Below, one piece after another: positions 18,786 to 30,993 of a stretch of DNA of 64,000 nucleotides. Position numbers and translations under genes: made by a program. The notes under the pieces were generated by a model. It had not been told where the DNA came from. It did not search any database and saw only the letters and a list, made by a program, of their open reading frames with translations. The stretch spans positions 1 through 64,000 of the forward strand of contig NZ_JAGIKZ010000006.1 of the NCBI RefSeq assembly GCF_017874625.1, in the 5' to 3' direction. Source of the stretch: Cytobacillus eiseniae. Lineage in GTDB: Bacteria > Bacillota > Bacilli > Bacillales > Cytobacillaceae. How positions within the stretch are numbered: the stretch's first letter is position 1; the number at the start of each line of letters is the position of its first letter.

Positions 18786-20528
18786 ATGCTGGAACAACGG
18801 TATCGTTGGAAGAACAAGCAGCTTCGTGATCATGTTTCTGTATTAGATGGGAAACTATCTCCAACATTATTATTAAAAAATGCACGAATTCTTAATCAGG
18901 CATTTCGCCAATGGATGACTGCAAATATTTGGATCTTTGAAGATCGTATCATCTATGTTGGAGATAAGCTGCCTGATGATATCGGACAATGTGAAGTAAT
19001 GGATTGCGAAGGCTTAGTGCTTGTTCCTGGCTATATTGAGCCCCATGCCCATCCGTTTCAATTATATAATCCCCATTCGTTTGCGAGTTATGCATCGCAG
19101 TTTGGAACGACAACCTTGATAAATGATAATATGGTACTTGCTTTGCAGTTGGATAAAAAGAAAGCGTTTTCTTTATTAGCTGACTTAAATAATCTTCCCA
19201 CAACGATGTATTGGTGGTGCAGATTTGATGCACAAACTGAAATACATAATGAAGAAAAGATTTTTTCACATAGTAATGTAAAAGCATGGCTTGAGCATGA
19301 TGCGGTATTACAAGGTGGCGAATTGACTGGATGGCCCAAGTTATTAGCTGGTGATGATTTAATGCTTCACTGGATGCAAGAAGCTAAACGGATGAGAAAG
19401 AAAATAGAAGGCCATTTTCCTGGTGCTTCAGAAAAAACGTTAGCGAAGCTCATGCTCCTTGGGACAGATTGTGATCATGAAGCAATGACTGGGAAGGAAG
19501 TTTATAACCGTTTAATGCAGGGCTATACGGTTTCATTAAGATATTCATCGATTCGTCCTGACTTACCAAAGTTATTAGACGAAATGCATGCGCTTGGGAT
19601 CAATCAATACGACTCCTTTATCTTTACGACAGATGGATCCTCCTCTTCCTTTTATGAACAGGGGATCATTGATCATATGATTCGAATGGCAATTGAAAAG
19701 AATGTTCCTGTCATTGATGCTTATAATATGGGATCGAGAAATATCGCGCGTTATTATAATATTGAGCATCTACATGGATCGATTGCAACAGGAAGAATAG
19801 CAAATATAAATTTCTTAACTGACGAATTAAACCCTACTCCAGTTTCTGTGCTTGCAAAAGGAAAATGGGTGAAAAAAGATAATGAAAATTTGAATGAATC
19901 TCCATTGTTTTCATGGAATGGAAAAGGACTTGGCCCATTACATATTCAGTGGGATCTAGGTTTAACTGATTTACAATTCTCAATGCCATTTGGCATTAAA
20001 ATGGAGAATGCGGTTATTACAAAGCCTTATTCCATTACGATAGATGTGACAGGTGATCAATTAAGCAAGACACATGATGAGTGCTTTTTCGTCTTAATTG
20101 ACAAAGACGGAAAATGGAGAATCAATACTATTTTAAAAGGATTTGCTAATAAGTTGGACGGCTTAGTGAGCTCTTTTTCTAATACAGGCGATATTATTTT
20201 AATTGGGAAAAGCAAGAAAGATATCCTTATCGCATTTAATCGGATGAAACAATTAGGTGGAGGGATTGTTGTTTCTGAAAATGGAGAAGTTGTTCAAGAA
20301 ATTCCATTGAAAATTAAAGGCGTCATGTCTGATCAAAAAGTAGAAGCACTTATTGAAGCAGAAAAACAACTGCTTACGTATTTAAGGGCAAAAGGCTATC
20401 AATTTGCTGACCCTATCTATTCACTTTTATTTTTCTCATCTACCCATTTGCCCTATATTCGAATTACACAGCAAGGAATGTATGATGTCATGAATAAAAC
20501 AGTACTCTTCCCAACGATAATGCGTTAA
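18786..20528 (+). CDS. yerA: Adenine deaminase-like amidohydrolase YerA
   Basis: YerA belongs to the adenine deaminase family of metal-dependent amidohydrolases (adenine to hypoxanthine plus ammonia). In B. subtilis YerA is a putative member whose substrate is not firmly set. The 580-residue protein has the metal motif GYIEPHAHPFQLYNP near residue 80 and the C-terminal NINFL...GKWVKKD adenine-deaminase-like region. The Asp/His-rich MLLGTDCDHEAM segment is in the barrel. GGAGGGA precedes the ATG. It lies beside the pur operon, as in B. subtilis, which fits purine salvage. Confidence 0.85.
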   Translation: MLEQRYRWKNKQLRDHVSVLDGKLSPTLLLKNARILNQAFRQWMTANIWIFEDRIIYVGDKLPDDIGQCEVMDCEGLVLVPGYIEPHAHPFQLYNPHSFASYASQFGTTTLINDNMVLALQLDKKKAFSLLADLNNLPTTMYWWCRFDAQTEIHNEEKIFSHSNVKAWLEHDAVLQGGELTGWPKLLAGDDLMLHWMQEAKRMRKKIEGHFPGASEKTLAKLMLLGTDCDHEAMTGKEVYNRLMQGYTVSLRYSSIRPDLPKLLDEMHALGINQYDSFIFTTDGSSSSFYEQGIIDHMIRMAIEKNVPVIDAYNMGSRNIARYYNIEHLHGSIATGRIANINFLTDELNPTPVSVLAKGKWVKKDNENLNESPLFSWNGKGLGPLHIQWDLGLTDLQFSMPFGIKMENAVITKPYSITIDVTGDQLSKTHDECFFVLIDKDGKWRINTILKGFANKLDGLVSSFSNTGDIILIGKSKKDILIAFNRMKQLGGGIVVSENGEVVQEIPLKIKGVMSDQKVEALIEAEKQLLTYLRAKGYQFADPIYSLLFFSSTHLPYIRITQQGMYDVMNKTVLFPTIMR

Positions 20529-20639
20529 AATATAAAAGCAAAAGGGTTCATAAGATTAGGGAAAGATCGTTTCGTATAATTGAGAGCAAAACGTTCATTC
20601 AGTAGCTTTATTGAAACTAACGTGCTTATAAATAGTAGA

Positions 20640-20659
20640 AAGGCCACTACTGTGGCCTT
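20640..20659 (+). terminator. Hairpin downstream of yerA
   Basis: AAGGCCAC-TACT-GTGGCCTT is a perfect 8-bp stem. There is no T-run, so termination is uncertain. Confidence 0.5.
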
Positions 20660-20690
20660 CACCTAGTTAAGACATCTATTTTTCACTTAT

Positions 20691-20937
20691 TAGGTCAGTT
20701 GATTGGAGCGGAAGGTAGCGAGACTCCTCGAAAATGCTGTCGCATTTCCTTCGTGCGGTGCGAATTCTAAGAAGCCTATTCAATGTCCTGCGGGATGCGT
20801 TGGACAGGTGAGACCCCGCAGGAGCGAAAGCGACGAGGAGGCTCAGCGCCAACCCCGCGGAAAGGGAGCAACCTGGAGCGGAAATCAACCTTTACCAACT
20901 TTATCTTAATAAGCAACAATGTTTGCAAAACAGCCTA
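20691..20937 (+). repeat. Dispersed structured repeat, full copy A
   Basis: A GC-richer, highly self-complementary element lies between yerA and yerB. It opens TAGGTC-GTTGATT-GGAGCGGAA and closes TGGAGCGGAA-ATCAAC, and its tail reads AGCAACAATGTTTGCAAAACAGCCT. Its interior (GAGACTCCT, GTGAGACCCCGCAGGAGCG, CGACGAGGAGGCTCAG, CCCCGCGGAAAG) matches a repeat known in many Bacillaceae intergenic regions. About 65 bases near 20731-20795 look inserted relative to the usual form. An open frame at 20703-20909 is a by-product of this element. Confidence 0.75.
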
Positions 20938-20954
20938 AATGAAAGAGGTGTGAT

Positions 20955-22013
20955 ATGGGGAACAAATGGTTGGCTGCTTCTGTTATTGCTTTACTCTTAC
21001 TAGCAGGCTGCAGCAATAATAATGAGGCATCAATTGATAATGAAGAAGAAGTCGTTGAAAAGCCTGAAGAAACAATTGACGTGCCAGAGGTAGAGGATCT
21101 TCCATTTCAATTTCCATTAACGGGGGTAGGGACAGAAAAGAAAGCGGAAGATCGAGCAGTTGCGGTTATGATTAATAATGATCCGAAAGCACGCCCACAA
21201 TCAGGACTTGAGAAAGCGGATATTGTATATGAGCTGCTTGCAGAAGGAAATATTACCCGATTTCTTGCCATCTACCAGAGTGGACAACCAGAAAATATTG
21301 GTCCTGTACGAAGTGCAAGAGACTATTTTATTGAACTAGCGAAAGGCTATGACAGCCTGTACATCGCCCATGGGTATAGTCCAGATGCCAAAGCAATGTT
21401 AGATCAGGGCTATATTGATGAGTTAAATGGAATTACATACGATGGAACACTTTTTAAGCGTGCAAGTTTCAGAAAGGCACCACATAATTCATATATTTCA
21501 TATGAGAATATTTTAAAGGGTGCTGAAAAAAAGAACTATGATATGGATGAAGCTCCATCATCCCTCTTTTTCTTAAATGAAAGTGAAATGGAAGAGATAG
21601 AGGGTGAAACGGCCGAATCAGCAATGGTTTCTTATTTCAACAGTGATCTTTATAATTCCATTTATGAGTATGATGAAGCACTTGAAAAGTATAAGAGATA
21701 TACGAATGGCGAATTAACTGCTGATTATGATTCTGGAGAGCCTGTATTGCTGGACAATATTTTTATCGTTGAAACAAATCATAAAGTCATTGATGATGCT
21801 GGACGGCGCTCGATTGATTTAACTTCTGGTGGTAATGGATATTTGCTGCAAAAAGGCAAATGGAAGGAAGTAAAGTGGGAAAATATAAAAGGGAAAATTT
21901 TACCTGTCCGTAATAATGGGGATCAAATAGGCCTTGTTCCAGGACGAACATGGATCAATATCATTCCTACAAGCCCAGGCTTAACACAATCGGTTTCTTT
22001 CGATGTAAATTAA
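20955..22013 (+). CDS. yerB: DUF3048 lipoprotein YerB
   Basis: The 352-residue protein starts with a lipoprotein signal (hydrophobic stretch then LLAGC, Cys near 19), followed by an acidic linker and the DUF3048 domain (AVMINNDPKARPQSGLEKAD, then RFLAIYQSG, GPVRSARDYF, FKRASFRKAPHNSYIS). It is predicted to be anchored on the outer face of the membrane. DUF3048 proteins are thought to act in the cell envelope, but the exact activity is not established. AAGAGGTGTG precedes the ATG; yerC follows after 19 bases. Confidence 0.9.
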   Translation: MGNKWLAASVIALLLLAGCSNNNEASIDNEEEVVEKPEETIDVPEVEDLPFQFPLTGVGTEKKAEDRAVAVMINNDPKARPQSGLEKADIVYELLAEGNITRFLAIYQSGQPENIGPVRSARDYFIELAKGYDSLYIAHGYSPDAKAMLDQGYIDELNGITYDGTLFKRASFRKAPHNSYISYENILKGAEKKNYDMDEAPSSLFFLNESEMEEIEGETAESAMVSYFNSDLYNSIYEYDEALEKYKRYTNGELTADYDSGEPVLLDNIFIVETNHKVIDDAGRRSIDLTSGGNGYLLQKGKWKEVKWENIKGKILPVRNNGDQIGLVPGRTWINIIPTSPGLTQSVSFDVN

Positions 22014-22032
22014 AACAAAGGAGTATGCATAT

Positions 22033-22344
22033 ATGCAAATTGATAAACTAAGAGGAAAAGAACTTGATCAATTATTTAATTCGATCTTATCATTAAAGGA
22101 TTTAGAGGAATGCTATCGATTTTTTGATGATCTTTGTACGGTAAATGAAATTCAATCACTTGCTCAACGCTTAGAGGTGGCTCGAATGCTTCGTGAAGGG
22201 AAAACCTATCATAAAATTGAAACAGAAACAGGAGCAAGCACTGCAACAATCTCACGTGTAAAACGTTGTCTAAACTACGGCAATGATGCCTATGAAATGG
22301 CATTAGAGCGTATTAAGGATGAGGAAACGGACACAGCTGAATAA
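22033..22344 (+). CDS. yerC: TrpR-like regulator YerC/YecD
   Basis: The 103-residue all-helical protein belongs to the YerC/YecD branch of the TrpR fold. Its helix-turn-helix reads EGKTYHKIETETGASTATIS followed by RVKRCL. It binds DNA by inference; its targets are not known to me. AAAGGAG lies upstream of the ATG. It is cotranscribed with yerB and followed by a terminator. Confidence 0.88.
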   Translation: MQIDKLRGKELDQLFNSILSLKDLEECYRFFDDLCTVNEIQSLAQRLEVARMLREGKTYHKIETETGASTATISRVKRCLNYGNDAYEMALERIKDEETDTAE

Positions 22345-22381
22345 AATAATCATTTACTTGGTAATATTTTTCTGAATAAAT

Positions 22382-22420
22382 AAAGAAACCGTAGGAGGAT
22401 CTTCCTGCGGTTTCTTTATT
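22382..22420 (+). terminator. Terminator after yerC
   Basis: AAAGAAACCGTAGGAGGA pairs with TCTTCCTGCGGTTTCTTT, followed by ATTTAT. The stem is symmetric and could act in both directions. Confidence 0.8.
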
Positions 22421-22494
22421 TATGCCTCTTTTTAAAGGCTCTTTTGAAAAGATTGTTGTTTTAAAAAAGTGGTTAGAATGAATGGTTTACTAAA

Positions 22495-22571
22495 TAGGTC
22501 GGTTGATTGGAGCGGAAGTCAACCTTTTCCAATTATGTGTAAAATAGCACCAATGTTTGTGGAAACAGCCT
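22495..22571 (+). repeat. Dispersed repeat, internally deleted copy B
   Basis: It has the same ends as copy A: TAGGTC-GGTTGAT-TGGAGCGGAA-GTCAACC, then a tail AGCACCAATGTTTGTGGAAACAGCCT. Only one TGGAGCGGAA remains where copy A has two, so the interior was lost between the direct repeats. It fills part of the yerC-pcrB gap, which otherwise shows only the terminator and a TATAAT at 22640. Confidence 0.75.
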
Positions 22572-22681
22572 TATTTATTCATTGTTTTTGCTGAATTTTT
22601 CGACTGCATGCATTGCTTTTTGAAACAATCCACTAATGATATAATGGTGGAATGGAATGATAGAATGGGGGAGAAGTACGG

Positions 22682-23368
22682 ATGTATGATATTAGCAAAT
22701 GGCGTCATGTGTTTAAGTTAGATCCTGATAAGAGCATTTCAGATGCTCAATTAGAAAGAATTTGCGAATCAGGCACAGACGCTATTATTGTTGGAGGAAC
22801 AGATGGAATTACTTTAGAAAAGGTGCTTGATTTAATGGCTCGCGTGCGAAGATATACCGTTCCTTGTGTGCTTGAAGTATCTTCTATTGATTCAATTACT
22901 CCAGGATTTGATTTCTATTTTATTCCGACTGTGTTGAATAGCAAGGAAACTAAATGGATTACAGGTCTTCATCATGAGGCTGTTAAAGAATATGGTGACG
23001 TGATGAACTGGGACGAGATCTTCGTTCAAGGCTATTGTATATTAAATGAAGACTGCAAAGCAGCCAAGCTGACAAAGGCAAAAACTGAATTAACAATCGA
23101 TGAAATAAGAGCCTATGCGATGATGGCTGAGAAAATGTTCCATCTCCCGATTTTTTATCTTGAATACAGTGGAACTTTTGGCAATTATGATACTGTGCAA
23201 GAAGTGAAAAAGGTACTTGAGAAGACAAGCTTATTTTATGGCGGCGGGATCGAAACGGTCGAGCAAGCAAAGGAAATGGCCAAAGCTGCAGACGTCATTG
23301 TTGTAGGAAACATCATTTACAAAGACCTTGGAGCTGCATTGAAAACAGTTAATGCTGTCAAGAACTAA
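22682..23368 (+). CDS. pcrB: Heptaprenylglyceryl phosphate synthase PcrB
   Basis: PcrB attaches a heptaprenyl chain to glycerol-1-phosphate, the first step to an archaeal-type ether lipid in Bacillus. The 228-residue TIM barrel shows [32 protein letters not shown] and [15 protein letters not shown] with VVGNIIYKD (phosphate site). GGGGGAG lies ahead of the ATG. It precedes pcrA, ligA and camS, the conserved Bacillus order. Confidence 0.95.
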   Translation: MYDISKWRHVFKLDPDKSISDAQLERICESGTDAIIVGGTDGITLEKVLDLMARVRRYTVPCVLEVSSIDSITPGFDFYFIPTVLNSKETKWITGLHHEAVKEYGDVMNWDEIFVQGYCILNEDCKAAKLTKAKTELTIDEIRAYAMMAEKMFHLPIFYLEYSGTFGNYDTVQEVKKVLEKTSLFYGGGIETVEQAKEMAKAADVIVVGNIIYKDLGAALKTVNAVKN

Positions 23369-23560
23369 AAAAGATAAGGCATAGACGAAACAGAAAGAGT
23401 AAAGGGAATTTGTGTAATACTAATATGGTTCTTTCAGCTAAAAATCGGGATGAGGGAATCCCTTTTTACTAGAAGTTTCCCTATGCTAATACTTGATTCA
23501 TCTTTAATAAGATTATAAAATATAATAGAACATATGTTTGTATGGCGGTGATGAAAAGAA

Positions 23561-25783
23561 ATGAATTATTTAACAGATAAATTATTAACTGGACTTAATC
23601 CACAGCAAAGAGAGGCTGTGAAGTCAACAGACAATCCCCTCTTGATAATGGCAGGGGCAGGTAGTGGGAAAACAAAAGTGCTAACACATCGGATTGCTTA
23701 TTTGATGGTTGAAAAAGGAGTAAATCCTTATAATATTTTAGCCATTACGTTCACGAATAAAGCGTCGAGAGAGATGAGAGACCGGATTCAGCGAATGATG
23801 GGCGGAGCCGCAGATGAAATATGGATTTCAACCTTTCACTCCATGTGTGTAAGAATTTTAAGAAGAGACATAGATCGGATTGGCTATAATCGTAATTTCA
23901 CAATATTGGATACAACTGATCAGCAATCCGTCATTAAACAGATTTTAAAGGCAAAAAATATTGATCCAAAAAAGTTTGATCCACGTGGATTGCTTGGTTC
24001 AATCAGTTCAGCAAAAAATGAATTAGTTACTCCTGATGAATTCGCCAAAACGGCTGGTGACTATTTTCAAAAGGTTGCCAGTGATGTGTATGAGGAATAT
24101 CAAAAAAGATTACAAAGAAACCATGCACTAGACTTCGATGATCTCATTATGAAAACCATTCAGTTATTTCAACGTGTACCCGAAGTACTTGAATACTATC
24201 AGCGGAAATTTCAATACATTCATGTCGATGAGTATCAGGATACGAACAGAGCACAATACATGCTTGTAAAATTACTTGCTGCACGCTTTAAGAATCTTTG
24301 TGTTGTCGGCGATTCAGATCAATCAATATATCGTTGGCGTGGGGCAGATATTACGAATATTTTATCCTTTGAGAAGGATTATCCGAATGCACAAGTTATT
24401 TTGCTTGAGCAAAATTATCGTTCAACGAAAAGAATTCTTCAAGCAGCAAATGAAGTAATTGGTCGAAATATGAATCGAAAGCCGAAGAATTTGTGGACAG
24501 AAAATAATGAAGGCAATAAGATTTACTATCATCGAGCAGATAGTGAACAAGGAGAGGCACAATTCGTTGTCGGGAAGATAAAAGAATTAATGAAGGAAGA
24601 GAAGCGAAATCTATCAGATATTGCGATTCTTTATCGTACAAATGCCCAATCCCGTGTAATGGAGGAAGTGCTTCTTAAATCAAATATTGAATACGCCATT
24701 GTTGGCGGAATCAAATTCTATGATCGTAAAGAGATCAAGGACATTCTTGCTTATTTACGATTAATCGCTAATCCAGATGATGATATTAGTCTACAACGGA
24801 TTATTAATGTACCAAAGAGGGGAATTGGATCAGGATCGATTGATAAAATTGCCAATTTTGCTTTGCTGCATGAAATGACCATGTTTGATGCTTTGGATTC
24901 TATTGAACTCGTTGGGGTTAGCCCAAAAATCACAAAGCAAGCAGCTGAATTCAGAGATTTAATCAAGAACTATACGCAAATGCAGGAATTTCTTTCTGTT
25001 ACAGAACTTGTTGAAGAAATACTAGAAAAGTCCGGATATAAAGAGATGCTTATTGCAGAAAAATCCATCGAAGCAGAGAGCCGGCTTGAAAACTTAGAGG
25101 AATTTTTATCAGTAACAAAAAACTTTGAAGAAGGCAGTGAAGATAAAAGTCTGATCGCCTTTTTAACAGACCTAGCACTTGTAGCTGATATTGATAAATT
25201 AGATGAAGATGGAGAACAGGCAGATTCAGTCGTTCTAATGACGCTCCACTCAGCAAAGGGCCTTGAATTTCCGATTGTGTTTCTCATCGGATTAGAAGAA
25301 GGGGTATTTCCGCATTCTCGTTCTTTAATGGAAGAAGCGGAGATGGAGGAAGAGCGGAGGCTCATGTATGTCGGCATTACGAGAGCAGAAGAAGAACTGT
25401 TCCTAACGAATGCACAAATGAGAACATTATTTGGACGCACCAATATGAATCCTGCCTCACGATTTATCAAAGAAATTTCATTCGATTTATTAGAGGGACT
25501 AGAGCCTGCTAAAAAAGCTGCTACACCTTTTGGTTCACCATTTAGTTCCTCACCGACAAGACAACCACAAAGAAAGCCTGTTATCCGACCAGCGATGAAT
25601 GCAACTGGCGGAGATGAGCTAGGCTGGAATGTGGGAGATAAAGCTGTTCATGGCAAATGGGGAACAGGAACAGTTGTAAGTGTAAAAGGGGCAGGAGAAA
25701 GCATTGAATTAGATATTGCTTTCCCGAAGCCAGTCGGCATTAAGCGACTATTAGCTAAATTTGCACCGATTACAAAAGGATAA
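23561..25783 (+). CDS. pcrA: ATP-dependent DNA helicase PcrA
   Basis: PcrA is the essential 3'-5' SF1 helicase of Gram-positive bacteria, used in repair and for clearing conflicts. The 740-residue protein has LNPQQREAV (Q motif), Walker A AGAGSGKT near 32-39, [11 protein letters not shown] (Walker B), [23 protein letters not shown] and the C-terminal [15 protein letters not shown] and [13 protein letters not shown] motifs. The last ~80 residues carry the RNA-polymerase-interacting tudor-like tail ([17 protein letters not shown]). A weak hairpin (GGGAT/ATCCC, 23447-23467) lies upstream. Confidence 0.97.
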   Translation: MNYLTDKLLTGLNPQQREAVKSTDNPLLIMAGAGSGKTKVLTHRIAYLMVEKGVNPYNILAITFTNKASREMRDRIQRMMGGAADEIWISTFHSMCVRILRRDIDRIGYNRNFTILDTTDQQSVIKQILKAKNIDPKKFDPRGLLGSISSAKNELVTPDEFAKTAGDYFQKVASDVYEEYQKRLQRNHALDFDDLIMKTIQLFQRVPEVLEYYQRKFQYIHVDEYQDTNRAQYMLVKLLAARFKNLCVVGDSDQSIYRWRGADITNILSFEKDYPNAQVILLEQNYRSTKRILQAANEVIGRNMNRKPKNLWTENNEGNKIYYHRADSEQGEAQFVVGKIKELMKEEKRNLSDIAILYRTNAQSRVMEEVLLKSNIEYAIVGGIKFYDRKEIKDILAYLRLIANPDDDISLQRIINVPKRGIGSGSIDKIANFALLHEMTMFDALDSIELVGVSPKITKQAAEFRDLIKNYTQMQEFLSVTELVEEILEKSGYKEMLIAEKSIEAESRLENLEEFLSVTKNFEEGSEDKSLIAFLTDLALVADIDKLDEDGEQADSVVLMTLHSAKGLEFPIVFLIGLEEGVFPHSRSLMEEAEMEEERRLMYVGITRAEEELFLTNAQMRTLFGRTNMNPASRFIKEISFDLLEGLEPAKKAATPFGSPFSSSPTRQPQRKPVIRPAMNATGGDELGWNVGDKAVHGKWGTGTVVSVKGAGESIELDIAFPKPVGIKRLLAKFAPITKG

Positions 25784-25813
25784 AAATAGACTGTTGGATT
25801 TCTTTAAAAAAGC

Positions 25814-25842
25814 GGCAAGAGATGGAAAACGCCTCTCTTGCC
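25814..25842 (-). terminator. Hairpin between pcrA and ligA
   Basis: GGCAAGAGA and TCTCTTGCC form a 9-bp stem. A T-run follows only on the minus strand (complement of AAAAAAG), so it may stop antisense transcription. On the plus strand it could act as an RNA stability element. Confidence 0.4.
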
Positions 25843-25912
25843 TATAATAAACGGTCAGTGTGGAATAAATGGAAAGTCCTTTACTGATTGCATGTTTCAC
25901 ATTATTTTTTAG

Positions 25913-27934
<2,022 letters not shown>

Positions 27935-27948
27935 AAGGTGGAAACAAG

Positions 27949-29097
27949 ATGAAAAAAATGAGGATGCTATCTCTAGCTCTTATCCTTCTGCTTGCAGGTT
28001 GTGCACCTAATTTTAATAAGCAGGAGGAAATTATTCAGGATAATGAGGACGCGGATGAGAAAGCGATCATTCCTAACTACAAAATATCTGATCAATATTA
28101 TCAAACGCTCCTCCCCTTTAAGCCGAGTGAATCGAGAGGGCTTGTTGTTAATAATATTAATTCAAATTATAATTTGACCGAATTTGAAACGGGGTTAATG
28201 AGAGTAGCCCAAAATACTTTTTCAACAGATAAATATTTGTTTCAGGATGGTCAATATGTTAAAAGTGATCAAGTTCGATCTTGGCTGAATCGTAAGCTTA
28301 GCCCCCAGCAAATGGAAGAACAGGGAGTAAAGGAAGAGGACAATCTTGGACTGAATCCACTTGATAGTGGGAAAGAAGAGACACCAAAATATCTTGCACA
28401 TATTCTGGAACATAATTATCTTGTGAAAAATGAGGATGGGCAAGCTAAATTAAGCGGGGTTGTCGTTGGTCTCGCATTAAACTCTGTTTACTATTATCAA
28501 AAGGTTGAATTTGGTGCATGGTATGAGACGAAAATAGGACATGCAGAACTAGAAAAGGAAGGAAAGAAGCTTGCAGAGGAAGTCTTAAATCGATTGCGCA
28601 AAATCGACGAATTAAAGGATGTTCCGATTACAATTGCTCTATTTGAACAGCAAAGCAAAACGTCTGTTGTTCCTGGAACCTTTTTTGCTTATGCGAATGC
28701 AGCAAAGGGAAGTGCAAATCTAGGTGGTTGGGAGAAGGTTGATGAAAAGTATATACAATTCCCATCTTCAGAAGCCATGGAGAACAATCGAGATGATGCC
28801 ACTTCTTTTCTTAATTTTAAACAAGATGTAGAAACGTTCTTTCCGAACTTCAATGGGGTTATTGGGAAAGCTTTTTATGCACGTGGACAATTACAGGAAT
28901 TAAATATAAATATTCCTATTCAATTTTACGGAAAAGCTGAAGGGGTAGGCTTTGCGCAATATGTTGCAGGGCTCGTTATTAAGCATTTTCCAAACTATAT
29001 TTCTGTTCAAGTAAGTGTTTCATCCGTATATGGGCCTGAAGCGCTTATCGTCCGAAAAGCAGATCAAAATGAGCCATTTGTTCATATTTATCAGTAA
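27949..29097 (+). CDS. camS: CamS-family lipoprotein (YerH)
   Basis: CamS proteins are surface lipoproteins whose processed signal peptides can act as sex pheromones in some Firmicutes; the role of the mature protein is not settled. The 382-residue protein has a lipobox LLLAGC with Cys near 18, then an acidic linker and the CamS domain (FETGLMRVAQNTFSTDKY, YQDGQY-like FQDGQYV, VGFAQYVAGLV). It ends the pcrB-pcrA-ligA-camS run. AAAGGTGG lies upstream of the ATG. Confidence 0.93.
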   Translation: MKKMRMLSLALILLLAGCAPNFNKQEEIIQDNEDADEKAIIPNYKISDQYYQTLLPFKPSESRGLVVNNINSNYNLTEFETGLMRVAQNTFSTDKYLFQDGQYVKSDQVRSWLNRKLSPQQMEEQGVKEEDNLGLNPLDSGKEETPKYLAHILEHNYLVKNEDGQAKLSGVVVGLALNSVYYYQKVEFGAWYETKIGHAELEKEGKKLAEEVLNRLRKIDELKDVPITIALFEQQSKTSVVPGTFFAYANAAKGSANLGGWEKVDEKYIQFPSSEAMENNRDDATSFLNFKQDVETFFPNFNGVIGKAFYARGQLQELNINIPIQFYGKAEGVGFAQYVAGLVIKHFPNYISVQVSVSSVYGPEALIVRKADQNEPFVHIYQ

Positions 29098-29198
29098 AAT
29101 GATTTTTCTTTTCATTATTGTAGAATATTATTCCTTTCTAACAGGATATTTGATGAAGTGAATTGAAACATGTTAAGATATATATGTTGCGATACGAC

Positions 29199-29226
29199 CT
29201 ATAAATGGGTAATTGCCCTTTATAGG
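29199..29226 (+). promoter_or_regulatory. Inverted repeat in the pruA leader
   Basis: CCTATAAA (29199-29206) and TTTATAGG (29219-29226) enclose a second GGG/CCC pairing, giving an almost fully paired 28-base hairpin about 50 bases before pruA. It may be a regulator site or an RNA hairpin; no regulator is assigned. Confidence 0.45.
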
Positions 29227-29277
29227 CTAGTATCATTTTAAAAAGGGTGAAAGTTTAATACATAGGAGGCGGAAAAT

Positions 29278-30825
29278 TTGGTACAACCATACAAGCATGA
29301 ACCATTTACAGATTTTAAGGTAGAAGAAAATCGTCAAGCATATTTAACTGGTTTAAAGACAGTTGAAAGCTATTTAGGACAAAATTATGATTTAGTCATC
29401 GATGGAGAGCGTATTTCTACAGAGGACAAAATTGTATCATATAACCCAGCAAATAAAACAGAAGTGATTGGAACGGTTTCAAAAGCAAGCCAAGATCTTG
29501 CTGAAAAAGCAATGCAAGCTGCAGTTGAAGCATTCAAATCATGGAAAAAAGTAAAGCCAGAAGTACGTGCAGATGTATTATTCAAGGCAGCTGCAATTAT
29601 CCGTCGCCGCAAGCATGAGTTTTCTGCTCTTTTAACGAAAGAAGCTGGAAAGCCATGGAATGAGGCAGATGCTGATACAGCAGAAGCAATCGACTTCCTA
29701 GAATATTATGCTCGTCAAATGCTACGAATTAAAGACGGTGTAGAAGTGAACAGCCGTCCGAATGAATATAATCGTTACAACTACATTCCATTAGGTGTTG
29801 GCATCATTATTTCACCATGGAACTTCCCTCTTGCAATCATGGCTGGTACAACAGTTGCTGCCATCGTAGCAGGTAACACTGTTCTATTAAAACCAGCTTC
29901 AACTACACCTGTAGTAGCTGCGAAATTTGTAGAAGTAATGGAAGAAGCGGGTCTTCCGAAGGGCGTATTAAACTTCGTACCTGGTAGTGGTGCAGAAGTG
30001 GGCGACTATTTAGTTGACCATAAAGATACTCGTTTCATCAGCTTCACTGGTTCACGTGATGTAGGTCTTCGTATTTTTGATCGTGCATCAAAAGTGAATG
30101 AAGGACAAATTTGGATGAAGCGTTTGATCGCTGAAATGGGCGGAAAAGACACAATCGTTGTTGATAAGGAAGCAGATCTTGAACTAGCTGCAACAGCAAT
30201 CGTAACTTCAGCATTTGGTTTCTCAGGACAAAAATGTTCAGCTTGTTCACGTGCAGTGATCGTTGAAGATGTATATGATCAAGTGTTAAATCGTGTCGTT
30301 GAATTAACAAATGAATTAACACAAGGTGATCCAACAGATCAAAGCAATTACATGGCTACTGTTATTGACCAAAGTGCTTATGATAAAGTGATGAGCTATA
30401 TTGAAATTGGCAAGCAAGAGGGCAAGCTAATGACAGGTGGAGAAGGAGACGATTCTAAAGGCTACTTCATTAAACCTACTGTATTTGCTGATTTGACACC
30501 AGATTCTCGTATAATGAAGGAAGAAATCTTCGGACCAGTTGTTGGTTTTACAAAAGCGAAGGATTTCGACCATGCAATTGAAATTGCAAATGATACAGAA
30601 TACGGCTTAACAGGTGCTGTAATTACAACAAACCGTGCAAACATGGAAAAAGCACGCGAAGATTTCCATGTTGGAAACCTATACTTCAACCGTGGATGTA
30701 CAGGTGCAATCGTTGGTTACCAACCATTTGGCGGATTCAATATGTCAGGAACAGATTCAAAAGCAGGTGGCCCTGACTATATTCTGCTTCACATGCAAGC
30801 AAAAACTACATCTGAAATGTATTAA
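29278..30825 (+). CDS. pruA: L-glutamate gamma-semialdehyde dehydrogenase (P5C dehydrogenase)
   Basis: This NAD-dependent enzyme oxidises glutamate semialdehyde, from proline or arginine breakdown, to glutamate (RocA/PruA/YcgN type). The 515-residue protein has [10 protein letters not shown], the nucleotide loop [11 protein letters not shown], the general base in LIAEMGGKD and the catalytic Cys in [11 protein letters not shown]. The start is TTG 29278, giving [12 protein letters not shown], behind an AGGAGGCGG site. It is monocistronic with its own terminator. Confidence 0.95.
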   Translation: MVQPYKHEPFTDFKVEENRQAYLTGLKTVESYLGQNYDLVIDGERISTEDKIVSYNPANKTEVIGTVSKASQDLAEKAMQAAVEAFKSWKKVKPEVRADVLFKAAAIIRRRKHEFSALLTKEAGKPWNEADADTAEAIDFLEYYARQMLRIKDGVEVNSRPNEYNRYNYIPLGVGIIISPWNFPLAIMAGTTVAAIVAGNTVLLKPASTTPVVAAKFVEVMEEAGLPKGVLNFVPGSGAEVGDYLVDHKDTRFISFTGSRDVGLRIFDRASKVNEGQIWMKRLIAEMGGKDTIVVDKEADLELAATAIVTSAFGFSGQKCSACSRAVIVEDVYDQVLNRVVELTNELTQGDPTDQSNYMATVIDQSAYDKVMSYIEIGKQEGKLMTGGEGDDSKGYFIKPTVFADLTPDSRIMKEEIFGPVVGFTKAKDFDHAIEIANDTEYGLTGAVITTNRANMEKAREDFHVGNLYFNRGCTGAIVGYQPFGGFNMSGTDSKAGGPDYILLHMQAKTTSEMY

Positions 30826-30832
30826 TAGAAAT

Positions 30833-30880
30833 GGGGCAATCCAAAAGCCGGTGTATCCGGTTTTATGGATGCCCCTTTTT
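30833..30880 (+). terminator. Terminator after pruA
   Basis: GGGGCAATCCA...CCGG and CCGG...TGGATGCCCC form a long stem, followed by TTTTT. Confidence 0.9.
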
Positions 30881-30993
30881 ACTATTTCAAAAGTGTGACA
30901 AAATGTTGAAAGAAGGGATTTTTATTTTAATGTTGAAGTATGATTCTAAGAAGGGGTTTGGTGATTTATTGCATATGAGAGAGGATGAAAAGA

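Noticed and set aside
20703-20909. Plus-strand open frame of 68 codons (and its minus-strand partner)
   Set aside because: It lies wholly inside dispersed repeat copy A, has no ribosome binding site, and its composition follows the GC-rich repeat.
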